Part shown: positions 8,647-17,179 of the stretch, piece by piece
How positions within the stretch are numbered: position 1 is the stretch's first letter
Layout of the letters: every line of letters starts with the position of its first letter
NCBI RefSeq assembly: GCF_000225345.1
Contig: NC_015977.1
Span: 1,905,501-1,969,500 of the forward strand
DNA from: Roseburia hominis A2-183
Lineage (GTDB): Bacteria; Bacillota; Clostridia; Lachnospirales; Lachnospiraceae
Length of the DNA stretch: 64,000 nt
Direction: 5' to 3'
The notes under the pieces: model-generated
The model's database searches: none
Told to the model about the DNA's origin: nothing
Seen by the model: the letters and a program-made list of their open reading frames with translations, nothing else
Program-made: the position numbers and the translations under genes

Positions 8647-10814
8647 AGTTCCATCTCCTCTTTCATCCTGCACGGGAAACCTGCGCTCCTAAAACGCTCC
8701 ACAACCATTCCCGCATCCTCTGCGCTCGTGTTAGCAAGCAGTGCGTACATCTTTCCGTCGGAGAGTTCTCCAAGGTAATCACTCTGGCGCATCATGCCGG
8801 AAAGCACGCCCGCGGCTTCCTCCCTGGAGATCTCCCCCTCCTCAAAGACAACAAGCGCGCACTCCGTCAGTTTCTTCTCTCTCGCGTTAAGATAAGCCTT
8901 CACCAGAGAAGCAAACGCATCCGCCTCCAAAATTCTGGTGCCGTGGATATAGCGTTGCTGTTCTAACGCCGAGAGATAACGGTTCGCACGTACAACCGCG
9001 TTCTGGATCAGATAGCCGATCACAGTGAGCATATTCGCCTGTCCGAGCGTCATTCTCTCCCATGGGATTCCCCACACCATCAGAATCAGCTGCATCTCAT
9101 CCTCCGAATAAATGGCATCCGCCATCAGCGGATAGCGCTCATCCATGGTTTTGTTGATGAACACTTTTTTCTCCCGCAGCTTTTCATAGAGTTCTTCCAT
9201 CTGCACATAGTGAATGGAATTTCCGAGCATGCGTGCCTTCGGCGAAGTTGCCGAGAACAGACGCGCATAGGAGTGGTTTGCCACCGTATAGATTGCGACA
9301 TCCTGACTGTCCATCAGCTTTGCCAGCACCTCCGCGGCATAGAACAGCACTTCGCTCGGCTCGTACTTGTCCAGGCTGGACGTGATCTCATACAGCTTTC
9401 CGAAGCTGTCGTTCTGGTTGACGATCTGATTTGACAGAATCTCCTTGATGCGCACGTTGCTGCCGTTGACATCCGAGATGTCCTCCACCTGTCTGGAGAG
9501 GAAATCCACCTCATGGCGCTCCTCCTCCTCCACCGCATGCAGCCGGTCGCGCATATAGCCGATCACAAGTCCCAGAATCAGCAACTGTGCAATCCATATG
9601 TACGTGTTGACATCCAGCACCACATCAAAACCGCTCCGCTGATACATCTGCACCGCAAGATACCCCGCCACCGCAAGAATCGAGGAGAATGTCGCCTGCT
9701 GCTGCCCGTAGGTAATGGCGAACAGCAGCACATACAGAAGGTAAAAATCAATGTTCTGGAAATACGCGCTCCCCGCCATCCAGTTATTTAACAGGAAAAA
9801 CGGAAGGAAACAAAGCAGATTCTCCGCGAACGGAATCATCGCTCTTACGGCCTCTCTCGACCGCTCTCCGAACCGGCTCCATCCCTTTTTTCTGCTCTGT
9901 GTCCGCACAAAAGAAGATGCGTGCTGCCGGATGTACGCCGCCTCCCTGCCAATCTCGGTCTCCGGCTTATGTACAATGCGTATCCCAAACTCCTCCGCAA
10001 ATCTCTGGTTGGACAAAACCGGCTCCATCCGCTCTCTTCCGGTGTCCTCTACGACTTTCACACCTTCCAGTTCCGCCGCCACAAACTCCGCTGCGCTTCG
10101 AACGGAAATCGTCTCTCCGGAAGAAATCTGATAGACGCCGTACGTCATCTTTTTTGCCGTAATCACCGCATACAAAAATTCGACGGCATCCGAATAGTGT
10201 AACAGCGCCACACGGTTGTGGGGATTTACCCGGATCTCACCGGTTTCCAGCCCCTCCACACTCATGCGGGCGCAGATATCACGCGCTTCCGCCCCGGTAA
10301 GCGGTTCCCCGTAGAGATGATCCAGCCGCAGCACGATCGTCTCATAGCCCATGTTAAAGTAACTGCGGCAGAGTTCCTCTCCCGCCGCAATCGCCTGCGC
10401 GCGTACCGTATAAGCCGCACAGTTTTCCTCGCACGAAATGTCCTGTGTATACTCTCCCCCGAAGACTTCCTCCGACGAGAGATACAAAAAGCGTCCCACA
10501 TTACCAGCCGTCTCATTCATCAGCAGCTGAAACAGGCCTGAAGTGTACGCCGACGCCGTGCTGCTCCCCTTCCCCCAGAGAAAGCCTGTATCATAGGCGC
10601 CCATAAAGACTGTCACATCCGGACGCACTCCCTCAAGCACCTCTCTGATGCACGGATTGTCGTATGCAAAATGATACGTCTCAAATATCTTTTTGGACGT
10701 TCTGACCGATTTGTCTTCTGCCGTCAGCAAAAACACACGGTGCCCTTCTTTGTCCAGTTTGTCCGTCAAAAGCTGAAGGAAGCGGCATTTGCTTCCCACC
10801 AATAATATATTCAT
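8643..10814 (-). CDS. pelD: PelD-like c-di-GMP receptor fused to an SDR-like domain
   Basis: This 723-residue protein has three parts. Residues 1-300 resemble an NAD-dependent epimerase/SDR fold, but the usual glycine motif reads VGSKCRF and the catalytic tyrosine stretch reads YTVRA with no lysine at YxxxK, so it is probably not a normal enzyme. Residues 329-420 hold about four membrane helices. The rest is cytoplasmic: a helix, a GAF-like domain (about 470-610) and a GGDEF-like domain (about 625-715) in which the GGDEF site has become SDGKM while an RxxD pair (RQSD, 676-679) is kept. In PelD the RxxD site binds c-di-GMP and switches on Pel synthesis, so the same is inferred here. Confidence 0.8.
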   Translation of the reverse strand: MNILLVGSKCRFLQLLTDKLDKEGHRVFLLTAEDKSVRTSKKIFETYHFAYDNPCIREVLEGVRPDVTVFMGAYDTGFLWGKGSSTASAYTSGLFQLLMNETAGNVGRFLYLSSEEVFGGEYTQDISCEENCAAYTVRAQAIAAGEELCRSYFNMGYETIVLRLDHLYGEPLTGAEARDICARMSVEGLETGEIRVNPHNRVALLHYSDAVEFLYAVITAKKMTYGVYQISSGETISVRSAAEFVAAELEGVKVVEDTGRERMEPVLSNQRFAEEFGIRIVHKPETEIGREAAYIRQHASSFVRTQSRKKGWSRFGERSREAVRAMIPFAENLLCFLPFFLLNNWMAGSAYFQNIDFYLLYVLLFAITYGQQQATFSSILAVAGYLAVQMYQRSGFDVVLDVNTYIWIAQLLILGLVIGYMRDRLHAVEEEERHEVDFLSRQVEDISDVNGSNVRIKEILSNQIVNQNDSFGKLYEITSSLDKYEPSEVLFYAAEVLAKLMDSQDVAIYTVANHSYARLFSATSPKARMLGNSIHYVQMEELYEKLREKKVFINKTMDERYPLMADAIYSEDEMQLILMVWGIPWERMTLGQANMLTVIGYLIQNAVVRANRYLSALEQQRYIHGTRILEADAFASLVKAYLNAREKKLTECALVVFEEGEISREEAAGVLSGMMRQSDYLGELSDGKMYALLANTSAEDAGMVVERFRSAGFPCRMKEEMEL

Positions 10815-10817
10815 CGT

Positions 10818-11075
10818 TTACAAGATCCCCTGTAGTTCCATTTGTCTGATAAACTGCATCACATCTGTCCGCATATCGTCTGCGATCCCCCCGTACATAG
10901 TGGCAAGCTCCTCCGCGATTTTATCCGCCGTGTTTCCTGCCATATACTGCCTGAAGATATAAGCCCCGCTCTCATTTAACATGAGCGGCGGCCGATACGT
11001 TTCTCCATCCTGCTCCATATCTAACAGCCAGTATTTTCCTGCCGCGCACCTGAGCTGATACCTGTTTTTCTGCAT
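10818..11075 (-). CDS. PqqD-like small protein
   Basis: This 85-residue protein begins with a beta-hairpin-like stretch (YQLRCAAGKYWLLDM), then LMLNESGAYIFRQYMAG and a helical C-terminus (DKIAEELATMYGG, DVMQFIRQMELQGIL). This is the pattern of the PqqD/RRE fold, which usually binds a leader peptide for a radical-SAM or other RiPP enzyme. No peptide-modifying enzyme is visible here, so its role in a polysaccharide operon is unclear. It is the first gene after the operon promoter, has a GGAGG ribosome site, and ends 3 nt before the pelD-like gene. Confidence 0.7.
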   Translation of the reverse strand: MQKNRYQLRCAAGKYWLLDMEQDGETYRPPLMLNESGAYIFRQYMAGNTADKIAEELATMYGGIADDMRTDVMQFIRQMELQGIL

Positions 11076-11103
11076 CTGCCATCCTCCGAAAAATCATCGT
11101 ATA

Positions 11104-11112
11104 ATTATAGCA
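11104..11112 (-). promoter_or_regulatory. Extended -10 promoter of the Pel-type operon
   Basis: The minus strand reads TGCTATAAT, a perfect extended -10 for sigma-A, with only a poor -35 (TTCCTT) 17 bases upstream. The start of transcription would fall about 20 nt before the PqqD-like gene, which leaves no room for a riboswitch leader. Control by c-di-GMP must then be through PelD or a repressor, not through the leader RNA. Confidence 0.75.
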
Positions 11113-11146
11113 CATCTGACGCTCAAAAGGAACCGGTTATCCGAAA

Positions 11147-11198
11147 ATGAGGACATACTCTTCTTCGGCTTTGCGCCTCCTGAAAAATATGTCCTCAT
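11147..11198 (-). terminator. Stem-loop after spo0A
   Basis: Arms 11147-11157 and 11188-11198 are perfectly complementary (11 bp, ATGAGGACATA type) around a 30-nt loop that can itself fold. On the minus strand the stem is followed by a short TTTTC run, and it begins 2 nt after the spo0A stop. It separates spo0A from the promoter of the Pel-type operon. The T-tract is short, so termination may be partial. Confidence 0.6.
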
Positions 11199-11200
11199 CG

Positions 11201-11998
11201 TTAATGCATCTTATATTCCAGACGTATCCGGTCGGTAATCAGTGCGATAAACTCCGAATTCGTCGGTTTTCCTTTTCCGTTGTGGATGGTATACCCGAAC
11301 ATCTCATCAATGGTATCCATCTTGCCTCTGCTCCACGCCACCTCGATCGCATGCCGGATTGCCCGCTCCACACGGCTGGAGGTTGTCTGGTACTTCTTCG
11401 CGATCGTGGGATAAAGAATTTTCGTGATCGAGTTGAGCATATCCATGTCATTGACGGACATGACAATCGCATCCCGCAGATACTGATACCCTTTGATATG
11501 CGCCGGAACTCCGATCTCGTGAATAATATCGGTGACATCCGCTTCCAGGTTGCGCTCCTTTGTCTCCTCCGCCTTCTCATAGGCATTGACCTTGCGCACT
11601 TCCGCACCGCGTCCCGCCGCAGGTCTTCTCACATTCTTGATGCGGCTTAACACGATATCATTGTCAAACGGCTTCATAATGTAATAATCTGCGCCGCGCG
11701 CAAACGCATCTTCCGTGATTTTCTCCTGACCGATCGCGCTGATCATAATAAACGCCGGATGTTTTTTTATGGAGGTGTCCTGACTCACGCGGTCTAAAAC
11801 CCCCAATCCGTCAAGCTTCGGCATCACAATGTCGAGCAGCACGACATCCGGTTCTTTCGCCTTTATCACATGGTATGCTTCCTCGCCGTCGCGGGCGACT
11901 CCTACAACATTCAGTTCGTCATCACTTTCGATAATATCCCCTAATAATCGCAGCATTCTCTCATTATCATCTGCTATTGCAACATTCAGTTTTTCCAT
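11201..11998 (-). CDS. spo0A: Stage 0 sporulation protein A
   Basis: This 265-residue response regulator is the master switch for sporulation. The receiver domain has the acidic pair IADDNERM (about residues 8-15), phospho-acceptor Asp in LLDIVMP (about 56), and the conserved lysine in [10 protein letters not shown]. The C-terminal DNA-binding domain (about 140-265) contains [19 protein letters not shown], the recognition helix region of Spo0A, and ends in the typical [16 protein letters not shown]. Length matches other Spo0A proteins. The AGGAGG ribosome site is strong. It is followed by a stem-loop and then the Pel-type operon. Confidence 0.98.
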   Translation of the reverse strand: MEKLNVAIADDNERMLRLLGDIIESDDELNVVGVARDGEEAYHVIKAKEPDVVLLDIVMPKLDGLGVLDRVSQDTSIKKHPAFIMISAIGQEKITEDAFARGADYYIMKPFDNDIVLSRIKNVRRPAAGRGAEVRKVNAYEKAEETKERNLEADVTDIIHEIGVPAHIKGYQYLRDAIVMSVNDMDMLNSITKILYPTIAKKYQTTSSRVERAIRHAIEVAWSRGKMDTIDEMFGYTIHNGKGKPTNSEFIALITDRIRLEYKMH

Positions 11999-12062
11999 TT
12001 TAGCCCCTCCTGTGACAAAACTCTTTGCTTACTGATGATACTGATTCCAACGCAAGAAAATT

Positions 12063-12069
12063 TGTCGAA
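12063..12069 (+). promoter_or_regulatory. Possible 0A box upstream of spo0A
   Basis: TGTCGAA, an exact core 0A box, lies 65 nt upstream of the spo0A start in reverse orientation, in the 97-nt gap after the diguanylate cyclase gene. Spo0A controls its own gene in related bacteria, so a binding site is plausible. A 7-mer can occur by chance several times in this window, so the call depends on position. Confidence 0.4.
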
Positions 12070-12095
12070 GCTAGTCGTCAACTGAAGTATATGCA

Positions 12096-13556
12096 TCATT
12101 CGCGTATGATATAATATGCGTTTCTGCTGTTTCTCTTCACATAGTAAAGCGCCTTGTCCGCGTGCTCAATCAGACGCGCTCCGCTCTCTGTGCCCTCCGG
12201 CACAAAGCAGGCATACCCCTGGGAGATGGTAAGATTCGGCTGCACAACCGAGTGCTCGTTTGCGATTCCCGCCTCCGCAATCTTCTGCAGGATCGCCTCC
12301 GCGATCCCCTCGATCCGGTTCTCCATCCCTGCCGGAAACAACATCACGAACTCATCCCCGCCAAACCGGTAGACATGTCCGCAGTCCATCACTGCCTCCT
12401 TCAGAATATCCGCCACCACCTTCAGGCAGCGGTCTCCCTGAATATGTCCGTAGGTATCGTTCAGCTGCTTAAAGCAGTCGATGTCCAAAACGCCGACCGT
12501 GATCCGCTCACCGCCCGCATCCCTTATGATGTGCACCGCCTCACGCTCAAGAGAATAGCGGTTCCCCAGTCCGGTCAGCGCATCCGTCACAGACATGGTC
12601 TCCACGCGCTTACGCTCCGCCTCTTTTTCCCGCAGCTGGACCTTGATGTCGATCGCTGTTGCACGATCCTTCACATCGATTGCTTTCTGGCGCTTATACA
12701 GATCCGCATGTGCCACACACAGTTCCACATAGCGCTCTTCGTTCCCCACAGTCTGATAGTAGTCCATCCACAATTCTGTCAGAAAAAGCCGGAAAAAGAC
12801 GGTATTCTGATCGATCGTATAGGTCTCGACCGCAGATATGGTCTGCTTCCAGTATTCATACTCTTTCATGTCGCGGAACAACTGACACAGATCCTTCATA
12901 TCGCTCAGATAATCCGATGCATTGCTGTCTTTTTCACCGCTCGCCAGAAGATCCTCCATGTGCTCATACACATAGTCTCCCTTTTCCATCTGCCAGAGCA
13001 GCCTACATTTGAAGATCAGTACCGTATAATGATACATCTCCTCCACTTCCTCGTCAAGCTGCCGCTCTGCCTGCTCTAAATATTTGTAGGAAAGCTCGTA
13101 CAGATTCAGTTCGTAGTAGGAGACCGCCAGATTCAGGTAGGTAATCAGAGTCCAGGAACGGTAGCGCTCCTCCTTTATGCAGGTCGGATTCTGCAGTTCC
13201 CGCGCCGACTTTAAGAAATAATCGATCGCCTTCTCATGTTCTCCCAGTTCCTGGTACCTGGAACCGATATTGTTATAAAAGAGTGCCGTGATGTTATTTA
13301 GCTGGTAATCTATCGCACACTCAAGTCCCTCAACCAGATAATCCACCGCCATCGTCTCGTTCCCCGTGGCACCGTAGATCACACCGAGCATATTGAGCGC
13401 TGTGGCGTATTTTAGCATATCATCACACTTCTTGTAGAGATGAAGCGCATTCTGTACGAGCATCGCCGCTTCCTCCAGCTTGTGGTCAAAGAATCTGGCT
13501 CTGCCCTCTTCGTAGTATTCATCTGCCAGTTTTTGTATATGTTCCTGCTGTTCCAT
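12096..13556 (-). CDS. TPR-GGDEF diguanylate cyclase
   Basis: This soluble 486-residue protein has an N-terminal half of helical TPR-like repeats (for example FYNNIGSRYQELGEHEKAIDYFLKSA and LNLAVSYYELNLYELSYKYLEQA) joined by a helix to a GGDEF domain (about 325-486) with TMSVTDALTGLGNR, DIDCFKQLNDTYGH and an intact YRFGGDEFVMLF site. The enzyme should make c-di-GMP from two GTP. The inhibitory I-site arginine is replaced (AVMD instead of RxxD), so product inhibition may be absent. A longer frame starts at 13697, but the ATG at 13556 begins the TPR region and lies downstream of a clear promoter. It sits between spoIVB and spo0A. Confidence 0.93.
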   Translation of the reverse strand: MEQQEHIQKLADEYYEEGRARFFDHKLEEAAMLVQNALHLYKKCDDMLKYATALNMLGVIYGATGNETMAVDYLVEGLECAIDYQLNNITALFYNNIGSRYQELGEHEKAIDYFLKSARELQNPTCIKEERYRSWTLITYLNLAVSYYELNLYELSYKYLEQAERQLDEEVEEMYHYTVLIFKCRLLWQMEKGDYVYEHMEDLLASGEKDSNASDYLSDMKDLCQLFRDMKEYEYWKQTISAVETYTIDQNTVFFRLFLTELWMDYYQTVGNEERYVELCVAHADLYKRQKAIDVKDRATAIDIKVQLREKEAERKRVETMSVTDALTGLGNRYSLEREAVHIIRDAGGERITVGVLDIDCFKQLNDTYGHIQGDRCLKVVADILKEAVMDCGHVYRFGGDEFVMLFPAGMENRIEGIAEAILQKIAEAGIANEHSVVQPNLTISQGYACFVPEGTESGARLIEHADKALYYVKRNSRNAYYIIRE

Positions 13557-13593
13557 TCCGTCTTCCGTCCTTAAAGCCAACAATACTGACTGT

Positions 13594-13622
13594 AGTATAC
13601 CATAAGTACCAGACGTTGTAAA
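13594..13622 (-). promoter_or_regulatory. Sigma-A promoter of the diguanylate cyclase gene
   Basis: The minus strand reads TTTACA (13617-13622), a 17-bp spacer, and TATACT (13594-13599). Both boxes are five of six matches to consensus. It gives the diguanylate cyclase gene its own transcript, separate from spoIVB, and supports the start at 13556. Confidence 0.75.
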
Positions 13623-13638
13623 AGTTTTTGTCGTGCAA

Positions 13639-14859
13639 TCACAACATTTTCTCAATAAAGATTCCGTAACCCATCGACGCATCCGACACAAACACATGCG
13701 TCACCGCCCCGATCATCTTTCCGTTCTGGATAATCGGACTGCCGCTCATCCCCTGTACGATTCCTCCGGTCAGGCCTAAAAGCCGCTCATCCGTGACTTT
13801 AAAAAGGATTCCCTTGTTTTCCTCATCCCCACTGTAATCAAGACTCTCTATCTCGATCTCATACTCCGCGCGCTCCCCGGACACCTCCGAGATGATGTAG
13901 GCTTTTCCAAGCGCAATGTCCTGCTTATAAGCCACCTCGTAGACTTCTCCTTCCAGTTCTCCCGCCGTATCATTTAACATGCCGCGGATGCCAAGCGGCG
14001 AGTTCTCCGTAATGCTTCCCATGCAATGCGATTTCCCGTAGTCAATGATCCCCGCAAGTTCGCCCGGGACGCCGTTCTTCCCCTTCTGGATGCTGACGAT
14101 TTTCGTCTCGTAAATATATCCTTCCGACAGGCTCATCTGCACGCCGGTGTCGCCGTCGCTCACCGCATGTCCGAGTGCGCCAAAGCTGCCGTCCTGCCTG
14201 TAGTAGGTCAGTGTTCCGACCCCGGCAAGATCATCCCGCACCCAGATTCCAAGGCGGTATTTTCCCGTCTCGCCTTTGACCGGATTCATGGATACTTCCA
14301 CATACTCCCCCTTCCGCATCACTCCGATGATCTCACGTCCGCTGCCGTAGCTGTCAATCTTGTCCATCAGCTCCTCTTTCCCGCACACCGTCTCCCCGTT
14401 CACGCTCACAATATAATCCCCGCTCTGCACCAGATTCTGCGCCGGGCTGCACTCATTGCCCCACGCATCCGCAATCTTTGCAGTGCCGAGCACCAGGATT
14501 CCGTCCGTCTTCACATAGATACCGATCGCCTCGCCGCCCGCAGTCACCTCCTGTCTGTCGACCATCATCACCTTCACGTCTTTTACCGGGAAAATGCCGA
14601 ACAGCTTGCAGGTAACGGTATAAAAAGGGGCCTCCGCCATGGCATCCTCCTGCCCGTTTAAGCGGTAGAACACTTCCTCGCTGTCGTCCTTTAACGTCAC
14701 GCTCACCGGAACGCCAAACCGGTAATCCGCCTTTTCCCCGAACGGAACGTAGATCTCATCCGGCAGTGCCCGCTCAAACGTCTTTACGGCAAACAGCGTC
14801 AAAAACAAAAAAACAACCCACGTGATCTGCTGTATCAAAAAATAAAATTTATGTCTCAT
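13639..14859 (-). CDS. spoIVB: SpoIVB peptidase
   Basis: This 406-residue protein is the S55 serine protease made in the forespore that triggers sigma-K activation in the mother cell. Features: an N-terminal membrane anchor (FLIQQITWVVFLFLTLFAV), a PDZ domain with GDYIVSVNGETVCGKEELM, the catalytic histidine in FGALGHAVSDGDTG, and the catalytic serine in GMSGSPIIQNGKMIGAVTHV. The frame opens at 14907, but the ATG at 14859 is best placed: it has GGGGG five bases upstream and leads straight into the anchor. The recN-spoIVB-spo0A neighbourhood is conserved, with a diguanylate cyclase inserted here. Confidence 0.96.
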   Translation of the reverse strand: MRHKFYFLIQQITWVVFLFLTLFAVKTFERALPDEIYVPFGEKADYRFGVPVSVTLKDDSEEVFYRLNGQEDAMAEAPFYTVTCKLFGIFPVKDVKVMMVDRQEVTAGGEAIGIYVKTDGILVLGTAKIADAWGNECSPAQNLVQSGDYIVSVNGETVCGKEELMDKIDSYGSGREIIGVMRKGEYVEVSMNPVKGETGKYRLGIWVRDDLAGVGTLTYYRQDGSFGALGHAVSDGDTGVQMSLSEGYIYETKIVSIQKGKNGVPGELAGIIDYGKSHCMGSITENSPLGIRGMLNDTAGELEGEVYEVAYKQDIALGKAYIISEVSGERAEYEIEIESLDYSGDEENKGILFKVTDERLLGLTGGIVQGMSGSPIIQNGKMIGAVTHVFVSDASMGYGIFIEKML

Positions 14860-14908
14860 ATCTGCCCCCATACCATTTTCTGTAACCCAAAGGCCGCCAC
14901 ACAACAAA

Positions 14909-14952
14909 AAAAGAAGATACCATGGTATCTCATACCTGTGGTATCTTCTTTT
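14909..14952 (-). terminator. Rho-independent terminator after recN
   Basis: Arms 14909-14922 and 14939-14952 form a perfect 14-bp stem with an inner partial palindrome. On the minus strand it is followed by a T-run (complement of 14904-14912). It closes the nusB-to-recN operon 22 nt after the recN stop and lies upstream of spoIVB. Confidence 0.85.
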
Positions 14953-14974
14953 ATTATGTGAATATTTTTACTTT

Positions 14975-16672
14975 TCAAACCCCGATTTTTTTGCTTTTTG
15001 CAAGCGCGCGCATCTCTCTCGCACTCTCTTTTACCGTCTCCGTGATCTCCACGCCTCCAAGCATACGGGAAAGCTCCTGTATGCTCTCCTCCTCCGACAG
15101 TCTGCGGATCGTGGAGACTGTCGTCTGATTCTGTACGGATTTCTGGATCAGGTAATGGGAATCCGCCATCGCCGCAATCTGTGGAAGATGTGTGATACAG
15201 ATAATCTGATGTGACCGTCCCAGCACATTCATCTTCTCGGAAACCATCTGCGCCGTCCGTCCGCTGATTCCGCTGTCAATCTCATCGAAAATCAGCGTCT
15301 CCACCGCATCCTCATCCGCTAACACCGTCTTGATGGCAAGCATGATACGCGAAAGTTCTCCTCCCGACGCTACTTTTCCGAGCGGTTTTAACGGCTCGCC
15401 CGGGTTCGTGGAAATCAAAAATTCCGCATCGTCGAATCCGTTCGCCGTATACTCTGCCATGCGCTCAAAATTCATCGTAAAACGCACATCAAGGAAATTC
15501 AGATCCAGTAGCGCCTGCGTGACCGCCGCGGTAAGCCGCTCTGCCGCCTCCTTACGCATTGCGGACACCTCGCTGCTCTGCTTCTCTAAGACTTTTTTGG
15601 TCCGCGCAATCTCTTCCTTAAGACCGGCAAGATACGTGTCATAGTCCTTAAGCTGCATCAGGCGTTCCTGCTTCTCTTCTAATGCCAGAAGCACGTCCGG
15701 GATCGTGCTGCCGTATTTGGATTTCAGATGATTTACCTCATCGAGACGCTTCTCCACCTGGTAGAACGTCTCCTCATCGTACTCCATATTCTCGACATAA
15801 TCGGCAAGTTCCCGGTTGAAATCGCTTAACAGCCCGTCGATCTCAAGCAGCTCACGCTCGAGTTCGGCAAGTTTCTCATCGTATCCGGAGACTGACGAGA
15901 GTTCGCGCACCGCCCTTCCGGTCAGTTCCGACGCACAGTCCGATTCGCCGCCGGTATTGCTGTATGCACCGTTTACGGCATTCACAATCTTCTGTCCGTT
16001 GGAAAACCGGCGGTACTCATTCTCCAGTTCCTCGTCCTCGCCTTCCCGAAGTCCTGCCTCCTCGATCTCACGGATCTCGTACTCCAGGAACGAAATCTCC
16101 CGCTCGCGCTCTGCGCCGTCTATGCCGGCATTTTTCTCTTCCTCCACCAGCTTTTTGTAGCTGCGGTAAGTCTCTGCGAGCGCCTTCTTTTTCTCTGTCA
16201 GCGTCTCTCCCACATAGGCATCCAGAATCTCCAAATGTCTGCGCTTTGAGAGAAGCGACTGATGCTCATGCTGACCGTGAATGTCAATTAAAATCGCCGC
16301 GATCTCGCGCACCGCGGATGCCGGCATACTCTGACCGTTGACGCGCGCCGTTCCCCTTCCGCCTACGATTCTGCGGCTTAGGATCACCTGGTCATCTTCC
16401 GGATAGACCTCGAGCGCCTCCAGCTTTTGCCGTTCCTGCCCGTTCTCCACCGTAAATACCAGTTCTACCAGCGCCGGAGCAAACTCCCCGGTCTGCGGAT
16501 CTTCTCTCAACATTTCCTTTTGCACTTTTTCACCCAGCGCCAGATTGATCGAACCGATGATGATGGACTTACCCGCACCGGTCTCTCCCGAGAGGATATT
16601 GAGTCCCCGGGTAAAATCCACCTCCGCCTCGTCAATCAGCGCCAGATTTTTCACATGCAGACTTTGTAACAT
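14975..16672 (-). CDS. recN: DNA repair ATPase RecN
   Basis: This 565-residue SMC-like protein acts in double-strand-break repair. It has an N-terminal ATPase half with LHVKNLALIDEAEV and Walker A GETGAGKSIII, two long coiled-coil arms in the middle, and a C-terminal half with the signature ASGGELSRIMLAI and Walker B TLIFDEIDSGISG. The frame extends to 16696, but AAGGAG lies six bases before the ATG at 16672, which gives the usual N-terminus MLQSLHVKN. It is the last gene of the operon, 35 nt after argR. Confidence 0.97.
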   Translation of the reverse strand: MLQSLHVKNLALIDEAEVDFTRGLNILSGETGAGKSIIIGSINLALGEKVQKEMLREDPQTGEFAPALVELVFTVENGQERQKLEALEVYPEDDQVILSRRIVGGRGTARVNGQSMPASAVREIAAILIDIHGQHEHQSLLSKRRHLEILDAYVGETLTEKKKALAETYRSYKKLVEEEKNAGIDGAEREREISFLEYEIREIEEAGLREGEDEELENEYRRFSNGQKIVNAVNGAYSNTGGESDCASELTGRAVRELSSVSGYDEKLAELERELLEIDGLLSDFNRELADYVENMEYDEETFYQVEKRLDEVNHLKSKYGSTIPDVLLALEEKQERLMQLKDYDTYLAGLKEEIARTKKVLEKQSSEVSAMRKEAAERLTAAVTQALLDLNFLDVRFTMNFERMAEYTANGFDDAEFLISTNPGEPLKPLGKVASGGELSRIMLAIKTVLADEDAVETLIFDEIDSGISGRTAQMVSEKMNVLGRSHQIICITHLPQIAAMADSHYLIQKSVQNQTTVSTIRRLSEEESIQELSRMLGGVEITETVKESAREMRALAKSKKIGV

Positions 16673-16707
16673 AGAATCTCCTTCTACTCTCCCCAAAAGA
16701 ATCCCGT

Positions 16708-17160
16708 CTAGTCTTCCACAAGCTTTTTCAAGCGATTCATCACCGCAACGGTATCATCCACACTGCGGATCGCGCACATGATGGTGTCATCCCCCGCAAT
16801 GCAGCCCACGATCTCGTGCATATGCATGGCATCTAACGCAGCCGCCACCGCCATCGCCATACCCGAGACAGTCTTAATGACCAGAATATTCTGCGCCATA
16901 TCCATGGATACAAATCCGTCGTGGAACACGCGTACATATTTCTGCGACAGATTTTCGTCCGTCTCCTGCAGCGCAACGTATTTCTGCCTGCCGTTGCTCA
17001 TTGCAACCTTGGTGAGCTTTAGTTCCCGGATGTCCCTGGAAACCGTCGCCTGTGTTACCTGATAGCCCTCACGCTCCAGATAATCCGACAGTTCTTCCTG
17101 TGTTTCAATGTCATTTCTCTTGATCAGTTCCAGCATTTTCGCCTGTCGTTTGGTTTTCAT
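16708..17160 (-). CDS. argR: Arginine repressor
   Basis: This 150-residue ArgR/AhrC protein represses arginine synthesis and activates catabolism when arginine binds. The N-terminal winged helix is visible (TQEELSDYLEREGYQVTQATVSRDIRELKL, DNA contacts in ATVSRDI), and the C-terminal hexamerisation and arginine-binding domain carries GCIAGDDTIMCA. Length is typical. Its place between nadK and recN is conserved in Firmicutes. Confidence 0.96.
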   Translation of the reverse strand: MKTKRQAKMLELIKRNDIETQEELSDYLEREGYQVTQATVSRDIRELKLTKVAMSNGRQKYVALQETDENLSQKYVRVFHDGFVSMDMAQNILVIKTVSGMAMAVAAALDAMHMHEIVGCIAGDDTIMCAIRSVDDTVAVMNRLKKLVED

Positions 17161-17179
17161 TCTGCCCTCCGTTTCCCGC

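Noticed and set aside
11076..11146. Possible c-di-GMP riboswitch before the Pel-type operon.
   Set aside because: The promoter leaves a leader of only about 20 nt, and no GEMM-type aptamer sequence is present.
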